64,000 nucleotides of DNA. Origin: G963662605 sp963667005 (GTDB lineage: Bacteria; Bacteroidota; Ignavibacteria; Ignavibacteriales; Ignavibacteriaceae). The stretch covers positions 1,302,001-1,366,000 of the forward strand of contig OY762937.1 of assembly GCA_963667005.1 (NCBI GenBank), written 5' to 3'. The position numbers were made by a program, and so were the translations under genes. Within the stretch, counting starts at the first letter, position 1. The number at the start of each line of letters is the position of its first letter. Positions 27,410-35,141 of the stretch are shown here, in pieces. The notes under the pieces were generated by a model. The model did no database searches. It worked only from the letters and a program-made list of their open reading frames with translations, and was not told where the DNA came from.

Positions 27410-28516
27410 ATGGCAGAAGTACTTCTGAAAAACGTTTCAAAAATTTATGACGGCGGGAATGCTGCCGTTAAGAATGTAACAATTGAAATCAAGGATAAAG
27501 AATTCGTTGTACTTGTCGGGCCTTCGGGATGCGGGAAATCAACAACACTCCGGATGATTGCCGGACTGGAGGAAATATCTTCAGGTGAGATGACGATTGA
27601 CGGAAAGCTGATGAATGATGTGGCGCCGAAAGACCGGGACATTGCGATGGTATTTCAGAATTACGCATTATATCCGCACATGACTGTATACGAAAATCTT
27701 GCATTCGGTTTGAAATTGAGAAAAGTGCCGAAAGCAGAGATAGATGCCCGCGTTATGGAAACTGCTAAAATGCTTGAGCTGGAAGAGTTTCTTAACCGCA
27801 AACCCAAAGCGCTTTCAGGCGGCCAGCGTCAGAGAGTAGCGGTCGGAAGAGCCATTGTCCGCAAACCAAAAGTATTTTTGTTTGATGAACCGCTCAGTAA
27901 TCTCGATGCCAAACTGCGCGTTCAGATGAGAACGCAGATTTCCAAACTGCATCAGCGGCTCGGAGCAACAATGGTATACGTTACCCATGATCAGGTCGAA
28001 GCAATGACTATGGGCGACAAAATCGTTGTAATGAAAGACGGAATCATTCAGCAGATTGATACGCCTTTAGGATTGTATAATACCCCGGTTAATAAATTTG
28101 TTGCCGGATTTATCGGCAGCCCTGCTATGAATTTCATTTCCGGCTCGTTAACGGGCGGTGACGATGTCCGCTTTGTCAGCGAAGGAAAGACATTGTCTCT
28201 TCCTCTGCGCGGGGAAGTAAAAGAAAAATTGAAAAATCACATCGGTAAAAAAATCCGGATAGGTATTCGTCCCGAAGACTTCCATGAAAATCTCAACTCA
28301 CTGAAAGAGCAGGATTCACATTTGTTTACGGTTACATTAGAAGTCGTTGAGCCGATGGGCAATGAAGTATTCCTCTATTTCTCTATAGATGCCACCCAAT
28401 GCACCGCGCGCGTTCCCTCACGCGAGCAGCTTGTGCCAGGCTCCGCAAAAGTACTGTTTATTGACGTAACCAAAATTCATTTCTTTGATGCCGAATCAGG
28501 GGTGACAATAAAGTAG
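27410..28516 (+). CDS. Sugar ABC transporter ATPase, MsmK/UgpC/MalK type
   Basis: 368 residues. Walker A is GPSGCGKST (about residues 37-45), the Q-loop is MVFQNYALYPHM, the signature is LSGGQRQRVAVGRA, and Walker B is VFLFDEPLSNLDAKLR followed by the switch His in VTHDQ. Residues 240-368 form the C-terminal TOBE/OB regulatory domain (IGIRPEDF). It ends the glycan run, 78 bp after the preceding gene and about 13 kb from the two permeases. ATPases of this type often serve several CUT1 importers, so it may energise more than the local system. Confidence 0.9.
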   Translation: MAEVLLKNVSKIYDGGNAAVKNVTIEIKDKEFVVLVGPSGCGKSTTLRMIAGLEEISSGEMTIDGKLMNDVAPKDRDIAMVFQNYALYPHMTVYENLAFGLKLRKVPKAEIDARVMETAKMLELEEFLNRKPKALSGGQRQRVAVGRAIVRKPKVFLFDEPLSNLDAKLRVQMRTQISKLHQRLGATMVYVTHDQVEAMTMGDKIVVMKDGIIQQIDTPLGLYNTPVNKFVAGFIGSPAMNFISGSLTGGDDVRFVSEGKTLSLPLRGEVKEKLKNHIGKKIRIGIRPEDFHENLNSLKEQDSHLFTVTLEVVEPMGNEVFLYFSIDATQCTARVPSREQLVPGSAKVLFIDVTKIHFFDAESGVTIK

Positions 28517-28734
28517 CGTCAAAAATACAAAAAGGGCACCTGCTCATTCATATTCAGATTCTTTGCCCATACCCACCAAAATACTCCGACCGCAACCGGA
28601 GTGCTTATATATTTATGCCCCACTTGATCTAATATCATAATGCATATTTTATTGATTTTTACTACATTACAAAAGTGAAAGGCTCAGGTTTTCTTTCGCT
28701 CCAGTCAACCATTCGATAATATATAAGTAATGAT

Positions 28735-29616
28735 ATGTCCAAGCTTGTTCACAGGATCTATATAGTATTATTTATTTTAGTCGCACTATCCTCCGTCTTC
28801 TTATTGGTTTATAATGGCCGCGATTATTATTCCATGTCGGAGCTGGACAAGCCTTTTTCACCTAAATACCAGCTTCTAAAACCTTCGGGTTATTTGGGGC
28901 ACGGATTCGGCATCATCGGAACATTAATGATGATAGTCGGGGTAAGTAGTTATATGCTCAGGAAAAGATGGAAGCTGCTTTTTAGCTGGGGCTATCTTTC
29001 TTACTGGCTCGAGTTTCATGTCTTTATGTGCGTTTTAGGACCGATTCTGGTTCTATTTCACACAGATTTCAAATTCGGCGGGATAGTCTCCGTAAGTTTT
29101 TGGAGTATGGTCGCCGTTGTATTAAGCGGTGTAGTCGGCAGGTATATCTATATCCAGATTCCACGCAGTATAGAGGGAAATGAGCTCAGTATGCAGGAAA
29201 TCAGTGATTTGAATCTTGAGTTATCAAACCGCTTGAAACAGGAAGCCGGACTTTCACCTGCTGTTATGGGAAAAATAAACGCGTTTGTTGAAGGTTCAAA
29301 TAAATTTTCAGAATTTCGTTTTTGGGATGGTGTAAAAAGCCTGGCATCAATCTATCTTTCCCTGCCTTTTGAGATTGGAACATTTGCAAAAGAACTTATC
29401 GCGCTCGGAATTGATCCTGTAACGGTTAAAAAAGTTGTCATGCCTCTGGTGAAAAGCAAGGTCGTCTTAATACGCAGGATCGGTCTGCTGAAATTAATGC
29501 AAAAGTTATTCCGCTACTGGCATATTTTTCATTTGCCATTCGCCATTACAATGTTTATTATTATGTTGATTCACGTGATAGTTACGATAACATTCGGTTA
29601 CCGTTGGATTTTTTAG
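28735..29616 (+). CDS. Polytopic membrane protein, candidate b-type cytochrome of the electron-transfer cluster
   Basis: 293 residues with about five membrane segments: residues 7-29, 54-75, 82-108, 115-140 and 264-288. A soluble helical part lies between the last two (about 150-255). Histidines sit in or near membrane helices (LGHGFGIIG, LEFHVFMC, LVLFHTDF, YWHIFHLPF, MLIHVIVT), which could ligate two b-haems as in ferric-reductase-like or cytochrome b proteins. I cannot name a family. It is the first gene of a five-gene + strand cluster with a ferredoxin-like flavoprotein and two multihaem cytochromes. I infer that it carries electrons across the inner membrane between the cytoplasmic flavoprotein and the periplasmic cytochromes. 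Confidence 0.6.
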   Translation: MSKLVHRIYIVLFILVALSSVFLLVYNGRDYYSMSELDKPFSPKYQLLKPSGYLGHGFGIIGTLMMIVGVSSYMLRKRWKLLFSWGYLSYWLEFHVFMCVLGPILVLFHTDFKFGGIVSVSFWSMVAVVLSGVVGRYIYIQIPRSIEGNELSMQEISDLNLELSNRLKQEAGLSPAVMGKINAFVEGSNKFSEFRFWDGVKSLASIYLSLPFEIGTFAKELIALGIDPVTVKKVVMPLVKSKVVLIRRIGLLKLMQKLFRYWHIFHLPFAITMFIIMLIHVIVTITFGYRWIF

Positions 29617-29669
29617 TCGATCAATATTTCCACTGGACAGAGATTATTTTTTAATTTCAAGTAAAATGT

Positions 29670-31001
29670 ATGGAAGCCCTCTTAGAAAATATTTCTGGCT
29701 TTATCTTCGCATTCATTATTCTTGGGAGTATATTATACTTTTATTTAAGAGGGCGGGCAAAGAAGACACAAGTCGTTACTGAAAAAATTATAAGAGCAAA
29801 AGAGTTTGGCTTGTATGAACCGGTAAGTCTGCATCCGGTCGTTAATCAGGAAATGTGCATCGGCAGCGGCGCTTGCATAAAAGCTTGTCCCGAAAAAGAC
29901 ATACTTGGATTGGTAAGCGGGAAAGCAACGACCATCAATGCATCAAGATGCGTGGGTCATGGTGCATGCTTTAATGCTTGTCCGGTTAAAGCTATTTCTC
30001 TATGCATCGGTACTGAAAAGCGTGGAGTAGAATTGCCGCATGTAACTCCGGGATTCGAAACAAATGTTTCCGGAATTTATGTTGCAGGCGAATTGGGCGG
30101 AATGGGGTTAATCCGGAACGCCGTAGAGCAGGGTAAACAAGCACTCAACTCGGCCCTTAAAAAAATAGATAAATCCGTGTCTGCCGATTATGACGTTGCG
30201 ATAATCGGTGCCGGTCCTGCGGGCCTGGCAGCAACATTGGCAGCCGCACAAAACAACGCATCCTGTATTACGTTTGATCAGGATTCGTTAGGCGGAACAA
30301 TAAACAGCTTTCCCCGCGCAAAAATAGTCATGACCTCACCTATGGAAATCCCTCTCTTCGGTAAAATCAAACTCACGGAGACATCCAAGTCCGAATTATT
30401 GGAACTATGGCAGGAGATCTTACAGAAAAACAAAATTCGCATTAATGAAGAAGAAAAAGTTACCGCGATTAATCCCGCACATTCGAAGTTCGAGATTGTA
30501 TCCACCAAAGGGACATACACAAGCCGTTCGGTTATAATTGCAATAGGTAGAAGAGGCTCACCGCGTAAGCTGGGTGTGCCGGGTGAAGATAAGCCAAAAG
30601 TATATTATCGCCTTGTAGAACCGGAGTTAATTCATAATCAGAAAATATTGGTGGTCGGAGGAGGGGATTCCGCGATTGAATCCGCCTTGCTTCTATACGA
30701 AGAAAAAAATGAAGTCACCATTTCTTATCGTGGTGAATCATTTGCCCGCTTAAAAGAGAAAAACCTCGAAAAAATTAACGAGGCGATAAAAAACAATGAA
30801 GTGCGCGTTCTCTTTAACACGGAAGTAGATGAAATATCGGATGATAAAGTGTCACTGAAAAATAATTCCGGAAATATGGAAATTGAAAACGATCTGGTAT
30901 ATGTCTTCATCGGCGGCGAATTACCGATTCAATTTCTTCAGAACACCGGGATCATGATTACGAAAAAACATGGCGATGCTTTATTATCGCATAATAAGTA
31001 G
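29670..31001 (+). CDS. Membrane-anchored 2x[4Fe-4S] FAD/NAD(P)-dependent oxidoreductase
   Basis: 443 residues. Residues 7-27 form a single N-terminal membrane helix. Residues about 61-107 carry two 4Fe-4S motifs (CIGSGACIKACP and CVGHGACFNACP). A thioredoxin-reductase-like flavoprotein module follows, with an FAD Rossmann motif IIGAGPAGLAA near 176 and an NAD(P)H motif VVGGGDSAIESA near 327. The redox-active CxxC of true thioredoxin reductase is absent, so it is not that enzyme; the fold is nearer to YpdA/ferredoxin-NADP reductase-like proteins. It probably passes electrons between NAD(P)H, FAD and iron-sulfur centres at the inner face of the cytoplasmic membrane. It is encoded between the candidate b-cytochrome and the multihaem genes. 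Confidence 0.82.
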   Translation: MEALLENISGFIFAFIILGSILYFYLRGRAKKTQVVTEKIIRAKEFGLYEPVSLHPVVNQEMCIGSGACIKACPEKDILGLVSGKATTINASRCVGHGACFNACPVKAISLCIGTEKRGVELPHVTPGFETNVSGIYVAGELGGMGLIRNAVEQGKQALNSALKKIDKSVSADYDVAIIGAGPAGLAATLAAAQNNASCITFDQDSLGGTINSFPRAKIVMTSPMEIPLFGKIKLTETSKSELLELWQEILQKNKIRINEEEKVTAINPAHSKFEIVSTKGTYTSRSVIIAIGRRGSPRKLGVPGEDKPKVYYRLVEPELIHNQKILVVGGGDSAIESALLLYEEKNEVTISYRGESFARLKEKNLEKINEAIKNNEVRVLFNTEVDEISDDKVSLKNNSGNMEIENDLVYVFIGGELPIQFLQNTGIMITKKHGDALLSHNK

Positions 31002-31032
31002 GTTCTTGATTTTCTATTAAATAAAGAATACG

Positions 31033-32628
31033 ATGCGGAAAATCTTCTTTTTAGTGATTTTGCTTCTACCCGCCATCTCCGACGGGACATATGCACAAAT
31101 ATCCCCCGGTGCGTTATCACGGGCACATGCCGGTCTTGAAGGAATTAGTAATTGTACCAAGTGCCATGAGATAGGCAAGCAGGTGTCGGCGGCTAAGTGC
31201 CTTTCGTGTCACAAAGAAATTGCAAACTTGATAAATCAATCACGGGGATACCACTCAAGTGCGGAAGTCAAAAGCAAAAACTGCTGGCAATGCCACAATG
31301 AGCATCATGGCAAAGATTTTATGCTGGTGCGTTTTGATAAAAAGAATTTCGATCATCGCAAAACTACGTTTGAGCAAACCGGAAAGCATGCCCAAATAGG
31401 ATGTAACGAGTGCCACCAATCCAAAAACATCAGTGATCAAAATCTGAAAAAGAGGCAGTCAACGTTTTTGGGACTTACTCATGCCTGCACCGGATGTCAC
31501 GAAGATGTTCATAAGAAAACCTTGGGAGATAATTGTTCCAATTGCCATACAACAACGGCATTCAAACCCGCAGTTAAATTTGATCACGCCAAAGCTAAGT
31601 TCAAACTGGTCGGAAAGCATACAACTGTTGACTGTGCCTCATGCCATAAAAAAGAAACACAAAGTGACGGCAAAATATTTCAAAAATTTAAAGGGTTGAA
31701 TTTCGCTAACTGCAGTCCTTGCCATGATGATTTTCACAAAGGGAAATTGGGGCAAGACTGCAAAAAGTGCCACAATCCTTCAGGGTTTCATTTGGTAAAT
31801 ACACAGCAATTCGATCACAACAGAACAAATTTTAAACTGACAGGCAGACATGAATTTGTAAAGTGTGAAACCTGTCATAATAAAGAACGGGGAACGAAAC
31901 CGAAGTCTGAAAAATGTACCGATTGTCATGCGGATTATCATACGGGGCAATTTGTTGATGCAGCGAAAAAAGTAATTGATTGCGCACTGTGCCATACCGT
32001 TAAAGGATTTTCGCCTTCAACGTTTACCATTGAGCGGCATGCCGCAGCCGGATTTGCTTTGGAAGGTGCGCACCTGTCAACTCCGTGTTTTCAATGCCAC
32101 AAAACTACCGGTAAGTGGATATTTAAGAACACAGCGCATACATGCTCAAGCTGTCATGAAAACGTCCATGGGCAGGAGTTAACGCCGGCATTTTTAGGTG
32201 ATAATGCATGTGACAAATGTCATTCGGTACAGTCGTGGCAAAAGATAAATTTCGATCATAACAAAACAGCTTTTGAACTTCAGGGCAAGCACGCGGCAAT
32301 AATGTGCAGGCAGTGTCACATGAGGCTGGATGATGCCACGAAGAGAAGAGATTATAAATTTAAATCCGTATCGGATGTCTGTCTCGTATGTCACACTGAT
32401 ATCCATAACGGGCAATTTAGCTCAGAGCAAAAGAATTATTGTTTAAACTGCCACAACACGGAAAATTGGCAGCCGGTAAAATTTAATCACGAAGAAACGA
32501 GATTCCCTCTTCTTGGTGCTCATGCAAAAGTACAATGCCAGGCATGTCATAAAGAGGAACAAAAGAATGGTGTAAGTACGGTGATATTTAAATTAGGAGA
32601 TGTCCGATGCGCAGCTTGTCACTCGTAA
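31033..32628 (+). CDS. Secreted 20-haem cytochrome c
   Basis: 531 residues. The signal peptide is residues 1-22 (ends DGTYAQ). I count 20 CxxCH haem-attachment motifs, and many extra His residues occur in F-D-H or K-H patterns ready to be distal ligands (for example KFDHAKAKFKLVGKH). The motifs tend to come as FDHxxxxFxLxGKHxxxxCxxCH units typical of the cytochrome c3/c7-like multihaem group. It has no lipobox or membrane anchor, so it is periplasmic or passes to the outer membrane. Its gene overlaps the next cytochrome gene by 22 bp. I infer that it relays electrons across the periplasm. Confidence 0.93.
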   Translation: MRKIFFLVILLLPAISDGTYAQISPGALSRAHAGLEGISNCTKCHEIGKQVSAAKCLSCHKEIANLINQSRGYHSSAEVKSKNCWQCHNEHHGKDFMLVRFDKKNFDHRKTTFEQTGKHAQIGCNECHQSKNISDQNLKKRQSTFLGLTHACTGCHEDVHKKTLGDNCSNCHTTTAFKPAVKFDHAKAKFKLVGKHTTVDCASCHKKETQSDGKIFQKFKGLNFANCSPCHDDFHKGKLGQDCKKCHNPSGFHLVNTQQFDHNRTNFKLTGRHEFVKCETCHNKERGTKPKSEKCTDCHADYHTGQFVDAAKKVIDCALCHTVKGFSPSTFTIERHAAAGFALEGAHLSTPCFQCHKTTGKWIFKNTAHTCSSCHENVHGQELTPAFLGDNACDKCHSVQSWQKINFDHNKTAFELQGKHAAIMCRQCHMRLDDATKRRDYKFKSVSDVCLVCHTDIHNGQFSSEQKNYCLNCHNTENWQPVKFNHEETRFPLLGAHAKVQCQACHKEEQKNGVSTVIFKLGDVRCAACHS

Positions 32629-35129
32629 TGTGTTTTGTGCTAATGGCATTAGTGGTGCCGGCACAATCTCCTCATGGTAAAAAGCTCACCATTGATTGTG
32701 CAAATTGCCATGTCGCAACATCATGGGAAATACATAAAGATAAAATGGCATTTAATCATGGCACTACGGCTTTTCCTTTGACCGGCCAACATCAGACTGT
32801 CGATTGTAAAAAGTGTCATTCAACTCTTGTATTTGGTGATGCACGTACCGAATGCTATACCTGCCATAAAGATATGCATAAAAACTCAGTGGGATTGGAA
32901 TGTCAGAGATGTCATACACCGCAAAGCTGGGTTGTTACAAACGCTATTCAACTGCATCAGAGCACGCACTTCCCGCTTATTGGTGTACACGCACAGGCGG
33001 AGTGCATCTCCTGTCATGCAGATTACGGACAATTCAACTTTAGAGTTGCCGGAGTAACTTGTTATGATTGCCACGCTTCGAATTATGCCTCGACAAATAA
33101 CCCCAATCACGCTGCCGCAGGTTTTTCACGGGAGTGTCAAGAATGTCATAATGTTTCAGCCACTCAATGGAACCAGGGAACATTCACGTCTCACAATTTT
33201 TTCCCGCTTGAACAAGGACATAAAGTTGCGTGCTTCAGTTGCCATCGCCGCGATTCGTTTAAAGGTTTAAGCAGAGAGTGCTACTCCTGCCACAGTCAGA
33301 ACTATGCAGCTACAAAGGTGCCCGATCATAAGAAATTAAATTTTTCTATTCAGTGCAGCAATTGCCACACAATCGCAGGATGGAAGCCTGCTTCATTTGA
33401 TCATAACTCGACCGGCTTCCCATTATTGGGCGCACACAAGGCAGTTGATTGTTCAAGCTGCCACACCAATGGTACTGCTAACACACCAAAAGAGTGTGCC
33501 GGATGTCATATGGCTGACATTAACAAGCCTGTCAATCCGAATCATAAGTTGTCGAATTTCCCGAAAGTTTGCGATCAATGCCACAGTGTAAACGGCTGGA
33601 AACCAACATCTTTTAATCATGCAACAACTAATTTCCCGTTGACCGGTCAACATGTAGCAGTCACTTGCAACCAATGCCATACCGTTCAAATTGCCGGAAC
33701 GCCAAAGGACTGTGCTTCTTGCCATAGTAATGATAAGAACACATCCAAAAACCTGAATCACAATCTTTCGAGTTTCCCGCCAACTTGTGAACAATGTCAT
33801 ACGACAAACGGCTGGAAGCCGACAACGTTTAATCATTCAACAACGAATTTTCCTTTAACCGGGATGCATTCTGCCGCTGCATGTAATCAATGCCATACCG
33901 TTCAAATCACGGGGACGCCTAAGGATTGCTACTCGTGTCATGCCAATGATAACAATATTAGTACAAACCCGAAACACAATTTGGGGAATTTCCCGAAAAC
34001 GTGCGATCAATGCCACACGACGAATGGCTGGAAACCGACTTCATTTAATCATGCAGCAACTGCTTTCCCGTTGACCGGCAAGCATCAGACTGTTCTGTGC
34101 AATAACTGCCATACTTCGGTGTACGCGGGGACAAATTCGGTTTGTAAAAATTGTCATCAGGCAGACATAAGCAAGCCTGTAAATCCTGTGCATACTCTTG
34201 GCAATTTCCCGCAAGTATGCGAACAGTGTCACAATACATCGGGCTGGATTCCATCGACTTTTAATCATGCGAGTACGAACTTTCAACTGGTTGGCAAACA
34301 CCTTACGGTTACCTGCAATAGCTGTCATACAGCACAGTATAGCGGAACACCAAAAGATTGTTATCAATGCCACCAGACGGATTATAACGGTGCGCAAAAT
34401 CCGAATCATAAAACAGGGGGGTATCCTACTGATTGCGCGATGTGCCATACTTCCACTGCATGGATACCATCTTCATTTAATCACTCGACAACCGGATTTA
34501 CTTTGACCGGTAAGCATGCAACTATCACGTGTGCCGATTGTCATGGATCAACCGTTTCCCATCTTGATCCTACGTGTTCTGTATGTCATAAAGCCGATAT
34601 TGCGACAAGCAAAACAGTAAACCATAACCTTGGTAATTTTTTAACCGGGAAGACGTGCGATAATTGTCATACCACGACCGTGTGGAAACCATCCGCGTTT
34701 AATCATTCGGCAACGGCATTTCCTTTGACAGGGATTCATGTCAGTACCGCATGTAATAGCTGCCACGTTGCAGTTTACTCCGGAACTTCGAAGGATTGCT
34801 ATTCGTGCCATAAGACTGATTACACGAGCTCTGCAAATCCTCCTCATTCAAGTTCGGCGCTTAGTTCGATATTTACCGTTTCGTGTGCTTCATGCCATAA
34901 TTCTTCGGCGTGGAGGCCAACTACATGGAGCCATAAACAATATTATGATATAACTGTGAAGCACTCAACAAGGCTGTGTAAGGAATGTCATACCTCATGG
35001 GCAAATCCGGCAGCGCCTCAATGCATAAGCTGCCATCAATCAGATTTTAACCAAAAGCATAGTGCATCGCAGAGTAAGGATTGCTGGAAATCCGGATGCC
35101 ATACAAATCCATCCACATTCGATAGGTAA
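32607..35129 (+). CDS. Secreted 33/34-haem cytochrome c with tri-haem repeat modules
   Basis: 840 residues with a signal peptide ending VVPAQS. I count 33 CxxCH motifs plus a C-terminal CWKSGCH (CX4CH) that could bind a 34th haem. From codon 250 on, the protein consists of modules of about 72 residues with the consensus CxQCH, GWKPTSFNHATTNFPLTG, H, CNxCH, GTPKDCYSCH, NPNH; each holds three haems. The start ATG at 32607 lies inside the upstream cytochrome gene. An alternative ATG at 32628 (TAATG overlap) would also leave a hydrophobic leader but would lose the Arg of the n-region. It could form a long haem wire in the periplasm or across an outer-membrane porin. The beta-barrel gene follows at once. 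Confidence 0.93.
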   Translation: MRSLSLVMCFVLMALVVPAQSPHGKKLTIDCANCHVATSWEIHKDKMAFNHGTTAFPLTGQHQTVDCKKCHSTLVFGDARTECYTCHKDMHKNSVGLECQRCHTPQSWVVTNAIQLHQSTHFPLIGVHAQAECISCHADYGQFNFRVAGVTCYDCHASNYASTNNPNHAAAGFSRECQECHNVSATQWNQGTFTSHNFFPLEQGHKVACFSCHRRDSFKGLSRECYSCHSQNYAATKVPDHKKLNFSIQCSNCHTIAGWKPASFDHNSTGFPLLGAHKAVDCSSCHTNGTANTPKECAGCHMADINKPVNPNHKLSNFPKVCDQCHSVNGWKPTSFNHATTNFPLTGQHVAVTCNQCHTVQIAGTPKDCASCHSNDKNTSKNLNHNLSSFPPTCEQCHTTNGWKPTTFNHSTTNFPLTGMHSAAACNQCHTVQITGTPKDCYSCHANDNNISTNPKHNLGNFPKTCDQCHTTNGWKPTSFNHAATAFPLTGKHQTVLCNNCHTSVYAGTNSVCKNCHQADISKPVNPVHTLGNFPQVCEQCHNTSGWIPSTFNHASTNFQLVGKHLTVTCNSCHTAQYSGTPKDCYQCHQTDYNGAQNPNHKTGGYPTDCAMCHTSTAWIPSSFNHSTTGFTLTGKHATITCADCHGSTVSHLDPTCSVCHKADIATSKTVNHNLGNFLTGKTCDNCHTTTVWKPSAFNHSATAFPLTGIHVSTACNSCHVAVYSGTSKDCYSCHKTDYTSSANPPHSSSALSSIFTVSCASCHNSSAWRPTTWSHKQYYDITVKHSTRLCKECHTSWANPAAPQCISCHQSDFNQKHSASQSKDCWKSGCHTNPSTFDR
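33354..34883 (+). repeat. Seven tri-haem tandem modules, 216-bp period
   Basis: The first Cys codon of successive modules falls at 33354, 33570, 33786, 34002, 34218 and 34434 (exactly 216 bp each), then at 34656 (222 bp), with the module ending where the next CxxCH begins at 34884 (228 bp). DNA similarity between modules is partial and protein similarity is strong, so the array is ancient or under purifying selection, unlike the near-identical array at 1-2590. Confidence 0.9.
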
Positions 35130-35141
35130 GTGGTAATCAGT

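Noticed and set aside
28583..28602. ACTCCG/CGGAGT hairpin after the ABC ATPase gene as a terminator
   Set aside because: Only a 6-bp stem and no T tract; too weak to call.
29670..31001. Thioredoxin reductase
   Set aside because: The fold is related but the redox-active CxxC is absent and two 4Fe-4S motifs plus a membrane helix are present.
34041..34448. Long antisense open frames opposite the multihaem cytochrome genes
   Set aside because: They mirror the repeated codons of the haem modules on the other strand; no start signals or plausible protein features.
33354..34883. Regular 216-bp spacing as a CRISPR-like array
   Set aside because: The period is a coding module with three CxxCH motifs per unit; there are no short identical repeats with unique spacers.
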